This document shows, one piece after another, positions 14,601-21,279 of a DNA stretch of 64,000 bases (positions within the stretch are counted from its first letter, which is position 1; the number at the start of each line of letters is the position of its first letter). The stretch comes from Marisa cornuarietis. Its lineage: Eukaryota > Mollusca > Gastropoda > Architaenioglossa > Ampullariidae. The position numbers and the translations under genes were made by a program. The DNA is taken from NCBI GenBank assembly GCA_004794655.1, contig SMMW01000596.1, positions 248,001 through 312,000 on the forward strand, given 5' to 3'. The notes beneath the pieces are model-generated. The model searched no databases. It saw only the letters and a program-made list of their open reading frames with translations, and was not told the DNA's origin.

Positions 14601-16940
14601 CCGTCTAGCGGGCAGCACCACTAACAGTTCAGGACGTGTGGAGGTTTTTCTTCAGGGACCTGACCAGTGGGGTACCGTCTGCGACAACAACTGGGATGAT
14701 TTCGATGCCACTGTCGTCTGTAACCAGCTCGGCTACGCTACAGGAAAGGCAGTCAAAAACGCCGCGTGAGTCACGTGACTTTTGAAACATTTGAATAAAA
14801 TCCCAATTACGTTGTGGTTTAACAAGTGCTTTCAATGTGCCGAGAACTTCTGTGGCTTTAACTTTTATATGGCTACATGCTGTGTGGTATTAAAATATCT
14901 TATAAGTGCCTAAAATTTGTGGTTGAGGAGTATCCTATAGACACTAGAAACCCGGAAATAATAATAATAAACGATTGCACTTTTATAACCTACTTCATAG
15001 CTGGCAGCATGCTCATTGCGTTTTGAAATAAGCAATCGGACAGCAATATCCATGTAGATCCATGTAGACTCCAATCTCACCATAGGCAAGCTCAGTATCA
15101 CGCACCTTCATTCACTGGAAGTATCTCATTCGTTGCCTCTTTGCTCTATCATAGGCTTGACCAATCGTAACAAACCCTATAAACGAAGGGCTTTCGCTTC
15201 CGTTTTCTGTCAAAATGGCGGATCTTCCTAACGTAGAAGAAATTTTAGAAGTGAGTAATTAAGTTTTGACTGGTCGTCCTGTACAGGACCTGCTCACATT
15301 CACGGGGAGCAACATTTCAGGTCTCCCAGTCAAGGGAAGGGGAAGAAAGATTCGTCTGAATATTTAAAGTTTTAGGGCAACACAGCCATATATCCAGGCA
15401 CTTAAGAAGCAAACGTGACAGCAGCCTTCATACACACATGGAGCAGGACGGCATACAACCACGAATCTATGAAAGTACACACTCATCATCGGCGACATCC
15501 CTTAAGCGTAGAGATACAAGATCTATTCTGTAGAACTTGCAGCCATAAAGCACAGGCCAAGAGATCAGAAAACGGAAAAACTGCATGGTCCGCAATTCCG
15601 AAAAACGTTTCAGTGAAGTAGTCATAAGTAATCCCGAAAAGTAAAAACACTTCAAGCAAGACGGCAAAGTGAAGAATAGGTTGCGGAGAACGTTAGTGGA
15701 TGATGTCTGTGAGAAGAAGTGGCACAGGCAGTCAATAACAATCAAGAACAGAGGAAACAACGCAATATAAGTCACAGGTCATTTGGAAACATCAATAATA
15801 GACGTGAATTCACGAACGATACAAAACTACAGAGAGAAGTTCCTTCAAACCAGTTAGGCGATAGGACATCACTATCGATCAACAATACCTCACTGGAGAC
15901 CTGAGCATAGAGGGGTAGCACGTGTGCACTTAAGAGAAAGTAAAAGTAAAAGTGTGTGTGTGTGTGTGTGTGCGCGCGCGCGGGCGGTTTTGAGTGTAGT
16001 GGCGTGCGCATAATAACATCAGCTCTAGGACTTGCTGGTTCACGTGACGTTAGCAGTCCATTACAAATGCTAGCACTTACTGTCTTCACAAAAAACTGTT
16101 GCTACAGGTTCGGTCAGGGTCAGGGCAGGATCTGGCTGGACAGCGTGGGCTGCCTGGGGACAGAGAGGCGGCTACAGGACTGTGCCTTTAGAGGCTTCAG
16201 CGACAACACCTGTCGGCATTACAAGGATGCGGGCGTCATCTGTTCAGGTGAAGCTACAGTTTTGAGGAAGACTGAATATAACATCACTTGTACACGCCTA
16301 TGAAAATTAGAGTAACATTACACTTACACTTCAATGAAGATTCGACGTAACGCACACGTACACTCCAATGAAGACTAAAGTAACGTCACACGTATATAAG
16401 CAAAGTTGACGGCTTCTCGCAAACTACATCCTTACACTCTCCTAACAAATTGTCTGTGATGTGGAAAACGCGAAAGAATGATAATTAACAACTCACTTTA
16501 TGAAGAAAAACTAACAGTCGACTTATTCCTCTTGTGTCTTTGCAGGGGTTTATATTCCTCCGACTAGTGTGCCATACACCCAAGACCCGACACAGTCACT
16601 GCTGACACACTCAGGCGCCTATACAGCGGCTATTGTCGTGCCTGTTCTTATTGTCACCATCGTCATAGTTATCACCGTTGCCGCCATTATCTATCGTAGA
16701 CGGGGTGGAGAGAATGTTGAGCGGCTTGTCAATGAAGGGAAGACAAGGCCTGGTTTGATGTCATTTGGATCAGACGGCTTTATCAGTCACGTGCGCGACA
16801 AGCTGAAAAGGAAGAACGGTCGAGGGGGTGTAAACCAAGGCACTGACCTTTCTCAGAACATTGTTTACTATGACCCTGGCTTGAGCAACCCGGTTTACAC
16901 TACTGTTTTACGCGATAAATCCGAAGAAGATGATGTGTAA
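450..16940 (+). CDS. Gene A: multi-SRCR-domain transmembrane receptor (5' part outside window)
   Basis: Seventeen exons encode half an SRCR domain, ten complete SRCR domains, a Ser/Thr-rich stalk, one transmembrane helix and a tail of about 90 residues. SRCR domains are extracellular disulfide-bonded modules found in scavenger and pattern-recognition receptors (CD163, WC1, DMBT1, sea urchin and amphioxus SRCR proteins), which bind microbial or other polyanionic ligands. Supporting signs are the recurrent WG-x-(V/I)-C, CR-x-LG and CTG-x-E motifs, acceptor and donor sites at every edge, and matching phases at each junction. Exons: 450-567, 1076-1180, 1543-1752, 2072-2383, 2803-3120, 3466-3577, 6890-7113, 7580-7909, 8260-8589, 8972-9286, 9877-10070, 10993-11128, 13370-13541, 13866-14041, 14588-14765, 16108-16247, 16545-16940. 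No stop or frameshift was found in any exon. The ligand is unknown. Confidence 0.92.
568..1075 (+). other. Intron with CA/AT microsatellite
   Basis: Intron of 508 bases between A1 and A2. It holds a (GCAC)n-(AC)n run followed by (AT)n at about 826-884 and otherwise AT-rich unique sequence that aligns with 48,302-48,777. No other gene is seen in it. Confidence 0.8.
1076..1180 (+). CDS. Gene A exon A2: first part of a beta-type SRCR domain
   Basis: The exon follows tctctacag and ends at ACACCG before gtaagc, phase 1 at both edges. It encodes the N-terminal third of the domain, including [13 protein letters not shown]. The intron after it falls early in the domain, just before the A-V-A-C-R motif, which differs from the usual mid-domain position elsewhere in this gene. 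Confidence 0.9.
1543..1752 (+). CDS. Gene A exon A3: rest of the beta-type SRCR domain
   Basis: The exon starts after cgtaccag (phase 1) and stops before gtaggt. It encodes [11 protein letters not shown], the adjacent cysteine pair LCCSPFG that marks the beta subtype, QCTGRE, TNCSH and a final SVAC. All expected cysteines are present. The gene B counterpart (49,237-49,446) has lost the TNCSH cysteine. Confidence 0.92.
2072..2383 (+). CDS. Gene A exon A4: complete SRCR domain (gamma type)
   Basis: A single phase 1-1 exon holds a whole domain: [19 protein letters not shown], then [14 protein letters not shown] and a final AGVTC. It aligns closely with 49,815-50,123, which is one codon shorter near the HRLLSS loop. 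Acceptor ggttttcag; donor gtcagg is weaker than most in this gene. Confidence 0.93.
2618..2696. repeat. (TG)n microsatellite
   Basis: Imperfect TG/CG dinucleotide run of about 80 bases in the A4-A5 intron. At the matching place in copy B (near 50,330-50,400) there is no such run, so it expanded or was lost after the duplication. Confidence 0.95.
2803..3120 (+). CDS. Gene A exon A5: complete SRCR domain (alpha type)
   Basis: A phase 1-1 exon encodes [35 protein letters not shown], a long loop, [17 protein letters not shown] and VNVVCY. The reading frame is intact here, whereas the counterpart in gene B (50,490-50,809) lacks one A in the run following TCATAC and is frameshifted. Confidence 0.92.
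3466..3577 (+). CDS. Gene A exon A6: first third of a beta-type SRCR domain
   Basis: Starts after ctttgcag in phase 1 and ends in phase 2 before gtgctc, a weak donor shared with copy B (54,186). It encodes VRIGTTNDG through [16 protein letters not shown]. The intron that follows is 3.3 kb because a LINE is inserted in it; in copy B it is only 355 bases. Confidence 0.88.
3859..4878 (+). pseudogene. LINE family 1 endonuclease part (frameshifted)
   Basis: The open frame covers the C-terminal part of the AP-endonuclease-like domain and the linker to reverse transcriptase. It ends at a stop created by a one-base deletion near 4,855; the homologous LINE at 36.3-38.5 kb reads straight through there. 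The N-terminal endonuclease residues are missing because the element is 5' truncated. Confidence 0.85.
4884..6386 (+). pseudogene. LINE family 1 reverse transcriptase part
   Basis: This 500-codon frame holds most of the reverse transcriptase: [31 protein letters not shown] and YADDTQLYC, followed by the thumb and C-terminal region. The core motifs are intact, but the element cannot make a full-length protein because of the upstream frameshift and truncation. Confidence 0.88.
6890..7113 (+). CDS. Gene A exon A7: rest of the beta-type SRCR domain
   Basis: Starts in phase 2 after caacacacag and ends in phase 1 before gtgagt. It encodes [11 protein letters not shown], the beta-type pair [15 protein letters not shown], a C-terminal cysteine, then NYASVVC. 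It pairs with A6 across the LINE-bearing intron. The counterpart is 54,541-54,764. Confidence 0.92.
7580..7909 (+). CDS. Gene A exon A8: complete SRCR domain (gamma type)
   Basis: A phase 1-1 exon with [28 protein letters not shown] and AGAVCFND. It follows gttacag and precedes gtaacc. The copy B counterpart (55,198-55,524) differs mainly in the HYSQYND loop. Confidence 0.93.
8260..8589 (+). CDS. Gene A exon A9: complete SRCR domain (alpha type)
   Basis: A phase 1-1 exon encoding [37 protein letters not shown] and ASAVC. Its upstream intron is 350 bases; the same intron in gene B is 865 bases and contains a dead SRCR exon copy. Confidence 0.93.
8972..9286 (+). CDS. Gene A exon A10: complete SRCR domain (beta type)
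   Basis: A phase 1-1 exon encoding [42 protein letters not shown] and YASVVC. It has the beta-type C-terminus but lacks the adjacent cysteine pair found in the other beta domains. Confidence 0.92.
9287..9876 (+). other. Intron without recognised content
   Basis: A 590-base intron between A10 and A11, AT-rich, aligning with 57,423-58,037. I see no gene, repeat or RNA feature in it. Confidence 0.6.
9877..10070 (+). CDS. Gene A exon A11: first half of a gamma-type SRCR domain
   Basis: Encodes [23 protein letters not shown] and [11 protein letters not shown]; phase 1 in, phase 0 out before gtgaga. The start is chosen at gacaag|GT, which keeps the frame and parallels copy B (58,038). A second AG nine bases later would also keep the frame. 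Confidence 0.82.
10654..10800 (+). mobile_element. Old tRNA-derived SINE
   Basis: The sequence GGCGCAAGG...AGCGCCTGTCAC and the later GTGTTCAGATC resemble tRNA A and B boxes, and the tail region (CTCGGCATGTAGCTCCTG, GTTGCTGAC) matches the SINE at 12,604-12,777. The same insertion is present in copy B at about 59,084-59,217, so it predates the segmental duplication. Confidence 0.7.
10820..10992 (+). repeat. Degenerate CTGTCACTAG-type repeats before the A12 acceptor
   Basis: Several imperfect copies of a unit containing CTGTCACTAG and GTTTCTGTAC lead up to the acceptor of exon A12. The same array precedes the acceptor in copy B (about 59,255-59,564). It may act as an extended polypyrimidine or branch region, but it could equally be passive. 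Confidence 0.6.
10993..11128 (+). CDS. Gene A exon A12: second half of a gamma-type SRCR domain
   Basis: Phase 0 in after gtactacag, phase 1 out before gtgagt. It encodes [17 protein letters not shown] and [10 protein letters not shown]. The donor site lies only 11 bases upstream of the inserted TIR element at 11,140. Confidence 0.92.
11286..11496 (+). pseudogene. THAP-like zinc-finger exon of the transposon (frameshifted)
   Basis: The first frame gives a Cys-x4-Cys-like N-terminus ([15 protein letters not shown]) typical of THAP fingers, and the second frame continues [21 protein letters not shown]. The same N-terminus recurs at about 22,019 (TRCVIPCCPSCKSRHK). The C-terminal Cys and His ligands are not in this stretch. 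No transposase catalytic domain is visible. Confidence 0.55.
11611..12343 (-). mobile_element. LINE family 1 fragment nested in the TIR element
   Basis: On the minus strand this reads from inside the reverse transcriptase C-terminal region ([12 protein letters not shown] ... [13 protein letters not shown]) to the 3' UTR and (ATT)n tail, so it is a 5'-truncated insertion. Frame 11,879-12,313 is the surviving coding part. Confidence 0.9.
12604..12777 (-). mobile_element. Young tRNA-derived SINE with target-site duplication
   Basis: Read on the minus strand it begins GGCGGCCCGGTGGCGCAATGG, with a B-box-like GGGTTCAGTC, and ends in a poly(A) tail (the poly-T at 12,604 on the + strand). Perfect 12-base repeats agcgagagcttg flank it (12,592-12,603 and 12,778-12,789). 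It sits inside the TIR element, so it is one of the most recent insertions here. Confidence 0.9.
13370..13541 (+). CDS. Gene A exon A13: first half of an alpha-type SRCR domain
   Basis: Phase 1 in after ctcttgcag, phase 2 out before gtcagc. It encodes [24 protein letters not shown] and [13 protein letters not shown]. Counterpart: 60,015-60,186. Confidence 0.92.
13866..14041 (+). CDS. Gene A exon A14: second half of an alpha-type SRCR domain
   Basis: Phase 2 in after cattacag, phase 1 out before gtgagg. It encodes [16 protein letters not shown], a Tyr/Asn-rich loop and LHVECFSKD. Counterpart: 60,467-60,642. Confidence 0.92.
14042..14587 (+). other. AT-rich intron, no recognised content
   Basis: The 546-base intron aligns with 60,643-61,168. 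It is T-rich throughout. I see no gene or element in it. Confidence 0.6.
14588..14765 (+). CDS. Gene A exon A15: first half of the membrane-proximal SRCR domain
   Basis: Phase 1 in after tcttcag, phase 2 out before gtgagt. It encodes [36 protein letters not shown] and NQLGYATG. Counterpart: 61,169-61,346, where DNN reads HHK. Confidence 0.92.
15110..15315 (+). other. Copy-A-only insert resembling a 5' exon
   Basis: Relative to copy B (near 61,675-61,725) copy A has about 150-200 extra bases here. They contain ATGGCGGATCTTCC, a short open frame [12 protein letters not shown], and an immediate gtgagt donor. It looks like the 5' end of some transposon gene carried in by a short element. No target duplication or TIR was resolved. 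Confidence 0.4.
15950..15983. repeat. (TG)n/(CG)n microsatellite
   Basis: Short TG run passing into a CG run in the A15-A16 intron. A shorter version is present in copy B (about 62,358-62,377). Confidence 0.9.
16108..16247 (+). CDS. Gene A exon A16: second half of the membrane-proximal SRCR domain
   Basis: Phase 2 in after gctacag, phase 1 out before gtgaag. It encodes [13 protein letters not shown] and [10 protein letters not shown], the classic SRCR ending. Counterpart: 62,494-62,633. Confidence 0.92.
16290..16400 (+). repeat. Short tandem repeat upstream of the tail exon
   Basis: About three imperfect copies of a roughly 40-base unit containing CAATGAAGA and GTAACG...CACACGTA. In copy B the same place (62,652-62,785) has two longer copies of about 65 bases, so the array was rearranged after the duplication. 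Confidence 0.6.
16545..16940 (+). CDS. Gene A exon A17: stalk, transmembrane helix, cytoplasmic tail
   Basis: The last coding exon starts after tttgcag in phase 1 and ends at TAA (16,938-16,940). It holds a short stalk ([12 protein letters not shown]), a hydrophobic helix of about 23 residues beginning [13 protein letters not shown], a basic stop-transfer YRRR, a KRK-containing middle region and a C-terminus with SNPVYTTVL and an acidic end EEDD. NPVY fits the NPxY signal for clathrin uptake or PTB-domain binding, and YTTV fits YxxPhi. Relative to gene B the stalk lacks 20 residues. Confidence 0.93.
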   Translation, partial: GVYIPPTSVPYTQDPTQSLLTHSGAYTAAIVVPVLIVTIVIVITVAAIIYRRRGGENVERLVNEGKTRPGLMSFGSDGFISHVRDKLKRKNGRGGVNQGTDLSQNIVYYDPGLSNPVYTTVLRDKSEEDDV

Positions 16941-17240
16941 GACCAGAAAGCGGAACGAAAATGGGATTCGATCAACCGACGCCCTGAGCCTGTGCGGGGG
17001 ACATCAGATGTGGGTTTCGTTTTTGTCTGACTGAACGCCCACAGCGAAAAAAACGAGACAATTCCTCATTTAAACATTGTGCAGAGCACAAAAACAGGGC
17101 ATCGTCAGGGTTAAAGATGAAGCCTTTGTTGAACATTGTTAAGCAGAATCGGTTTTCCTTAGAAGCATTTCTTCTTAGCGAGACTAATTTTTAACTGAGT
17201 GTATTTCTTAGTGATGTAAATTTACTGGAATATATTCTCA
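16941..17240 (+). other. 3' UTR of gene A (approximate)
   Basis: Sequence after the stop aligns with that after the gene B stop (63,382-63,700), so it probably belongs to the transcribed 3' end. I see no AATAAA hexamer in the aligned part, so the true 3' end is undetermined. Confidence 0.55.
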
Positions 17241-17464
17241 ATCTATTTCAGTGCCTAGAATATTCTTTTGCAAATGTTTAGAACCAAATAGCTAAAACAT
17301 ACGTTTCTTGTTTTGTAACAATAATAGAAATTTATCATTAAGGATCTTAGATATGTTTTGACTTAATATAGTAGGGTTAAGAGATGTGAAACTGTTGTAT
17401 TGTACTTTAGAGCGATTTTCTGTGATTCGCTGAATGAGCACTGAAGTACGAGTTCTTTGCAAGG

Positions 17465-17625
17465 ATTAGAAAATCATCATCATCGTCACATTTATATAGA
17501 GATGTTAGCCTCCATCAGCCGGACTCAAAGCACTTTACAACAATAAGAGTGCCTTTGTACAGTGCGTGTCTCTGTCAAGAAGACGAGCTCAGTGCTATGC
17601 ACAGGAAAATGAAGTCACAGGTCTA
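17465..17625 (-). repeat. Possible LINE/SINE 3'-end fragment
   Basis: An (ATC)n start followed by TTTATATAGAGATG and CAAAGCACTTTACAA resembles the 3' ends of many invertebrate retroelements, reversed. No coding remnant is seen. Confidence 0.35.
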
Positions 17626-17725
17626 TTAAACACCAGCAGCGAGAGCTGATGTGACACAACACAATGCGGCGATAGCTAGTTTTTCTTAGGAAGAATACAG
17701 TAAACACACCAAGGCAGGTGGAGAT

Positions 17726-17935
17726 GAGCGTGAACAACAGGATGTAAAAGCCTAGAAAGCAACAGGAAGTACAAACCTATGTGAACAAGAGGATGTACAA
17801 ACCAATGGGAACAATAAAATGTACAAACCTACGGGAATAACAGAATGTATAAACCTTTGGGAACAACAGGATCTGTTCACCTATGGCAGCAACAGAATGT
17901 ACAAACATATGGAAACAACCGGATGTACAAGAAAG
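17726..17935 (+). repeat. 26-bp minisatellite
   Basis: About seven to eight imperfect tandem copies of a 26-base unit of the form aacaacaggatgtacaaacc plus tatggg. It is intergenic, downstream of gene A, and not present after gene B. Confidence 0.85.
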
Positions 17936-18360
17936 TCATCGTCAACAAGCAAAAGGGAGATCACCCCAATGAATGATACCAGATTGTAGATCTCAATATA
18001 ATTGTTTGTTGTTCACAAGTTCATCAAGGAATCCAAGAAAAGAAGTTGAAGCAGGAATGATTTAAGCAAGTGTTTACAAAACGCTGTCTGTAGGCACAAT
18101 GATTGTTGAAGTAAATGCTACATACCACAGACCGCGAAGTAAGTAAGTGGCGGGATATGGAAACCATTAGTCAAAGGAAACTTTTAATTTCGTCTCCCCA
18201 CTCAAAAAGAAAATAAGCAGAAAGCAGACAATCAAACACACAGAGGATTGTAGATGTCGAGCCATAAGTTAATGATTATACAGCTAAAAAGATTGTAGAC
18301 AAAAAATAAATAAACACAGAGCTGGCCCATTCAGTTCGTTAGAGTAAATCAATCAACTAA

Positions 18361-18680
18361 ACTAATATCTAATATCCCAATGGGATCACAGAGTGTACTG
18401 CAGTGTCTAATATCACAATTGTCTTTCAAAGTGTACTGTAATGTCTAATGTCACAATGGGATTACAAAGTGTACTGTAGTTTCCAATATCACAATTGTCT
18501 TTCAAAGTGTAATGTAGTGTCTAATATCACAATGGGATTTCAAAGTGTACTGTGGTCTTTAAAGCGCAATGGGGCTACAAAGTGTACTTTTGTGTCAAGT
18601 ATTACAATGGGATATCAAAATGTACTGTAATGTCTAATATAACAATGGGATTTCAAAGTGTATTGTGAAGTCTAATATCT
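18361..18680 (+). repeat. 38-bp minisatellite with alternating subtypes
   Basis: About eight to nine copies of a 38-base unit (ctaatatcacaatgggattt followed by caaagtgtactgtagtgt). The first copies alternate between an atgggat form and an attgtctt form, indicating a dimeric higher-order unit. Diverged remnants continue to about 18,830. Confidence 0.88.
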
Positions 18681-18838
18681 TACTGCGTACTGGAGACTAC
18701 AAGTCTCCTGAAAGTAAATATTATGTAGCCTGAGCCTTGAATATTGCAAAAGTCTACTGAAAATAAATAATATCTAAACTGTGCACTGGGCGTTATAAAA
18801 GTCTGCTGCAGGTAACTGTTATCTAAATTGCCTCCACT

Positions 18839-18917
18839 GTGATCACCATTGTGATGAACACCACAGTCGGCGGGGAGTCGCCAGAGACGTCGTCAGTCCA
18901 CGACCCGACACACCTCT
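18839..18917 (+). pseudogene. Relic of the receptor stalk-coding segment
   Basis: Reads VITIVMNTTVGGESPETSSV then HDPTHL before a stop. It matches the stalk in the gene B tail exon (62,968-63,045; [20 protein letters not shown] then QDPTQS) at both nucleotide and protein level. It is exactly the segment that gene A lacks. There is no transmembrane part or open continuation here, so it is a broken fragment. Confidence 0.8.
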
Positions 18918-18974
18918 TTGAGTGAAGGTTCTCATACAATATGGCACTCGCTCCCGTTTTTTTTTTTACGTAAC

Positions 18975-19086
18975 CATGATGATGATTGATGATGATTGAT
19001 GATTGACGATGATTGATGATGATTAATGATGATTGATTGATGATGATTGATTGATGATTGACGACGACGACGATGACGATGATGAT
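18975..19086. repeat. (GATGATTGAT)n microsatellite
   Basis: Imperfect GAT/GATT array. The open frame that follows (19,098-19,388, 96 codons) matches no family that I recognise and has no supporting features. Confidence 0.9.
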
Positions 19087-19099
19087 GTCGATTTATTTT

Positions 19100-20370
19100 G
19101 TGCAGGTATCCATTCAAAAGAATGCCCAATAGCCAATCTCTAAATTTACAGCCATTGCAACACCCAAGTTACTCTAGTCAGTTATGTTCACCACCTACCA
19201 GTAGTTGGGAGAGGGCGTCGTTGTCACCCACCGTCCCGGTCCCTGGCACTTACAAACCATTTCCACGCCGTGTTGTTAATTTCAACTTTGGTTGCATTGG
19301 AAAATGTTTTCCAGACTGCAGGTATAATTTCAAAGAAAAAACACTTCATACAAAAATAGAAAACAATCAGAAGAGTACTATCCTCTGAAATAAATGAGAA
19401 AAAGCCCAAACAACTACTGTGATTGTGAAGTAGTTTGTGAAGATTGCTTCACTTTCTGTTGTCATTGCATGTTGTTTACTTTTTTCTCACTTGTCACTGA
19501 ATGAGACATGAACTTGAGGTGCCCACTGTAAGCCATTGTTCTTGCAAAGACTAACACAAGCTACATCAGTTGATCAACGACTAAACATGCTCACTTTTAT
19601 CATATTTCATTATCTATATGCCTTTAGAATGCAACTGATGATGTGCAAAACAATTTCAATGTTAAATACATTTTTACATCCTGGAAATATTTTCCACAAA
19701 AACAGTAAGGCAAACTCACTAATCATCACTCCTTGAACTGGAGCGCAGGGGATGTCGAAAATAGTCTTCTCAGCATACTCTGCACCAATTTGGTAACACT
19801 GTCTCCTCCTATGCAGGAGATACTTGATCTGGAAGTAAAATGCTATAATAATGAGGTATGTAAACAAAAGCTCATGTTAATGCACACTGTCAAGGCACTG
19901 TATGAAATAATTAAGACGCACTTAAAAGATAGTTATGCAACGATCTTGAAAAAAAACAGCAATGTAAAAAAATAAACTAATGAAAATCGCTTCTGAAAAA
20001 CATACCATTTTCTTTTCAAAATTGCGATCATCTAGATCATCCTCCAGCCTCTGAAGATCTTCCTGTCTTCAGCGGAAAGGAAAAACCTGCACGAGCTGCT
20101 TCATCCGAGTTGTCATCTCTGGCCTTTTGACCTCTTTCTGTTCTAACTTCAGCTCCTCCAGCAATATCGTATGATACGCTCGTTTGATGTTTCTACACTC
20201 AAACATTTTCATATATATAGCCTGTGCATGTAAGTTTCTGTAAGTTAGGACAAAATCTTCGAAAAATACAACTTTTTGACGTGTCAGAAGTTAGTTTTTA
20301 TATGATAGATTTTATACGTGAAATGCTCTTAAATCGCATTCTAATGAATTAGAAGGACTTAAATTTTCAA
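19100..20370. other. Intergenic stretch, no recognised gene
   Basis: It contains short open frames on both strands: 19,733-19,975 on +, and a minus frame of about 45 codons near 20,070-20,206 rich in Lys/Glu. These may be transposon remnants. No splice structure or known motif supports a gene. Confidence 0.4.
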
Positions 20371-20377
20371 CTAAACA

Positions 20378-20475
20378 AGTATCTTACCCCAAACCCTAAC
20401 CCATATACTTAACCCCAAACCCTCAAGCTAACCCTTAACCCAAACCCTAAAACTAACCCCTAAACCTAAACATAA
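20378..20475. repeat. Degenerate telomere-like CCCTAA repeats
   Basis: Irregular runs of aaccctaac, aaccccaaaccct and aacccctaaac over about 100 bases. They resemble interstitial (TTAGGG)n-type sequence that has decayed, or an element-borne array. Confidence 0.7.
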
Positions 20476-20867
20476 AAAATAATCATTTCCCTATCATTAA
20501 AGACAGCTCATAAATTACAACACCAAGCCACGCCCAACCGCGCACCCCTCTCAAAAATGGATCATACCCGCTCTCCCCTCTCACAAAATAGCATAGACTG
20601 GCCTATGACGCAGCGATTTACTGCATATCAAAGTTCTGCCAAAAGGTTACCAAATAGGCACATGTTTCTAGATCACAATTGTACATATATTAATTATTTT
20701 AAGAATAGAGGGCAGAACTTTCATATATGGGGTCTGACTAGGTCACGGCAGGCTATGTTATTTTGTGGGAAGGGAGAGCGACATGGTGATTGACATGGAG
20801 TTGTGTGAAATTATTGGCTGGTTTTAGTCATGTGATATTTGGTGCGGGGAAAGTTTGTTGATTTGAT

Positions 20868-21270
20868 TTGATGTTAACAGACGACAGAATTTCGAGAGGA
20901 TTGAAGATGGCGAGTGTGTATGGAAATTTGGGGAAAATTTGTGGTGCAATTGTGGATTTCAAGGAAAAGTTGAGAGGTGCAGAGTCTGGAAAGTGCAGGA
21001 GAAAGAAAATTAGAATGGATGGAGAAGTGACAAGGTTGTTTGTGTTGAGTTTAGTGGAAGACTTTTATTTGCTTTTTGAGTTTTTACGTGAATGTGGATT
21101 GATTAAGAAGAGTAATACGTGTAGGAGTTGTCATGAGGAGATGGGTCTGGAGAAGATTTTGTTCATTTCTGGATATTATTTCTCGGAATAATTGTAGGAA
21201 GGATTCGAAGAAGATGAAGCAGACGATATCAGGGGAGTTTAGCGAGGAGAGAGAGAGCGCTCAGAAGATG
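20868..21270 (+). pseudogene. Merlin/ISXO2-like transposase N-terminal fragment
   Basis: Frame 20,868-21,191 encodes EDFYLLFEFLRECGLIKKS followed by CRSCHEEMGLEK, then a shifted frame (to about 21,270) gives RNNCRKDSKKMKQTISGEF. A short helical lead followed by a Cys-x2-Cys zinc ribbon and an RKxS...F segment is the layout of the N-terminus of ISXO2/Merlin transposases. The DDE core is absent. The family call is from motif memory only. Confidence 0.5.
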
Positions 21271-21279
21271 AGTGACGTA

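Larger units (their letters stand above)
1..17240. repeat. Segmental duplication, copy A
   Basis: This stretch aligns along its whole length with about 47,234-63,700, in the same orientation. Base 1 matches about 47,234, and the match runs through exons, introns and the 3' UTR of the receptor genes. The left edge is not in the window. Copy A alone carries a LINE (about 3,706-6,657), a 1.94-kb TIR element (11,140-13,081) and a short insert near 15,100-15,310. Copy B alone carries a LINE tail (47,271-47,705), a 2.6-kb insertion (50,875-53,482) and two exon-derived duplications (about 56,012-56,250 and 58,371-58,790). I compared the copies by eye and computed no percent identity. Confidence 0.93.

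Noticed and set aside
18361..18680. CRISPR array
   Set aside because: Units are directly contiguous with no unique spacers, and the genome is eukaryotic; it is a minisatellite.
19098..19388. 96-codon frame downstream of the GAT array
   Set aside because: No domain, no homologous copy in the window and no splice context; not called as a gene.
20378..20475. Telomere or chromosome end
   Set aside because: The CCCTAA-like units are degenerate and flanked by ordinary sequence on both sides, so this is at most an interstitial or element-borne array.
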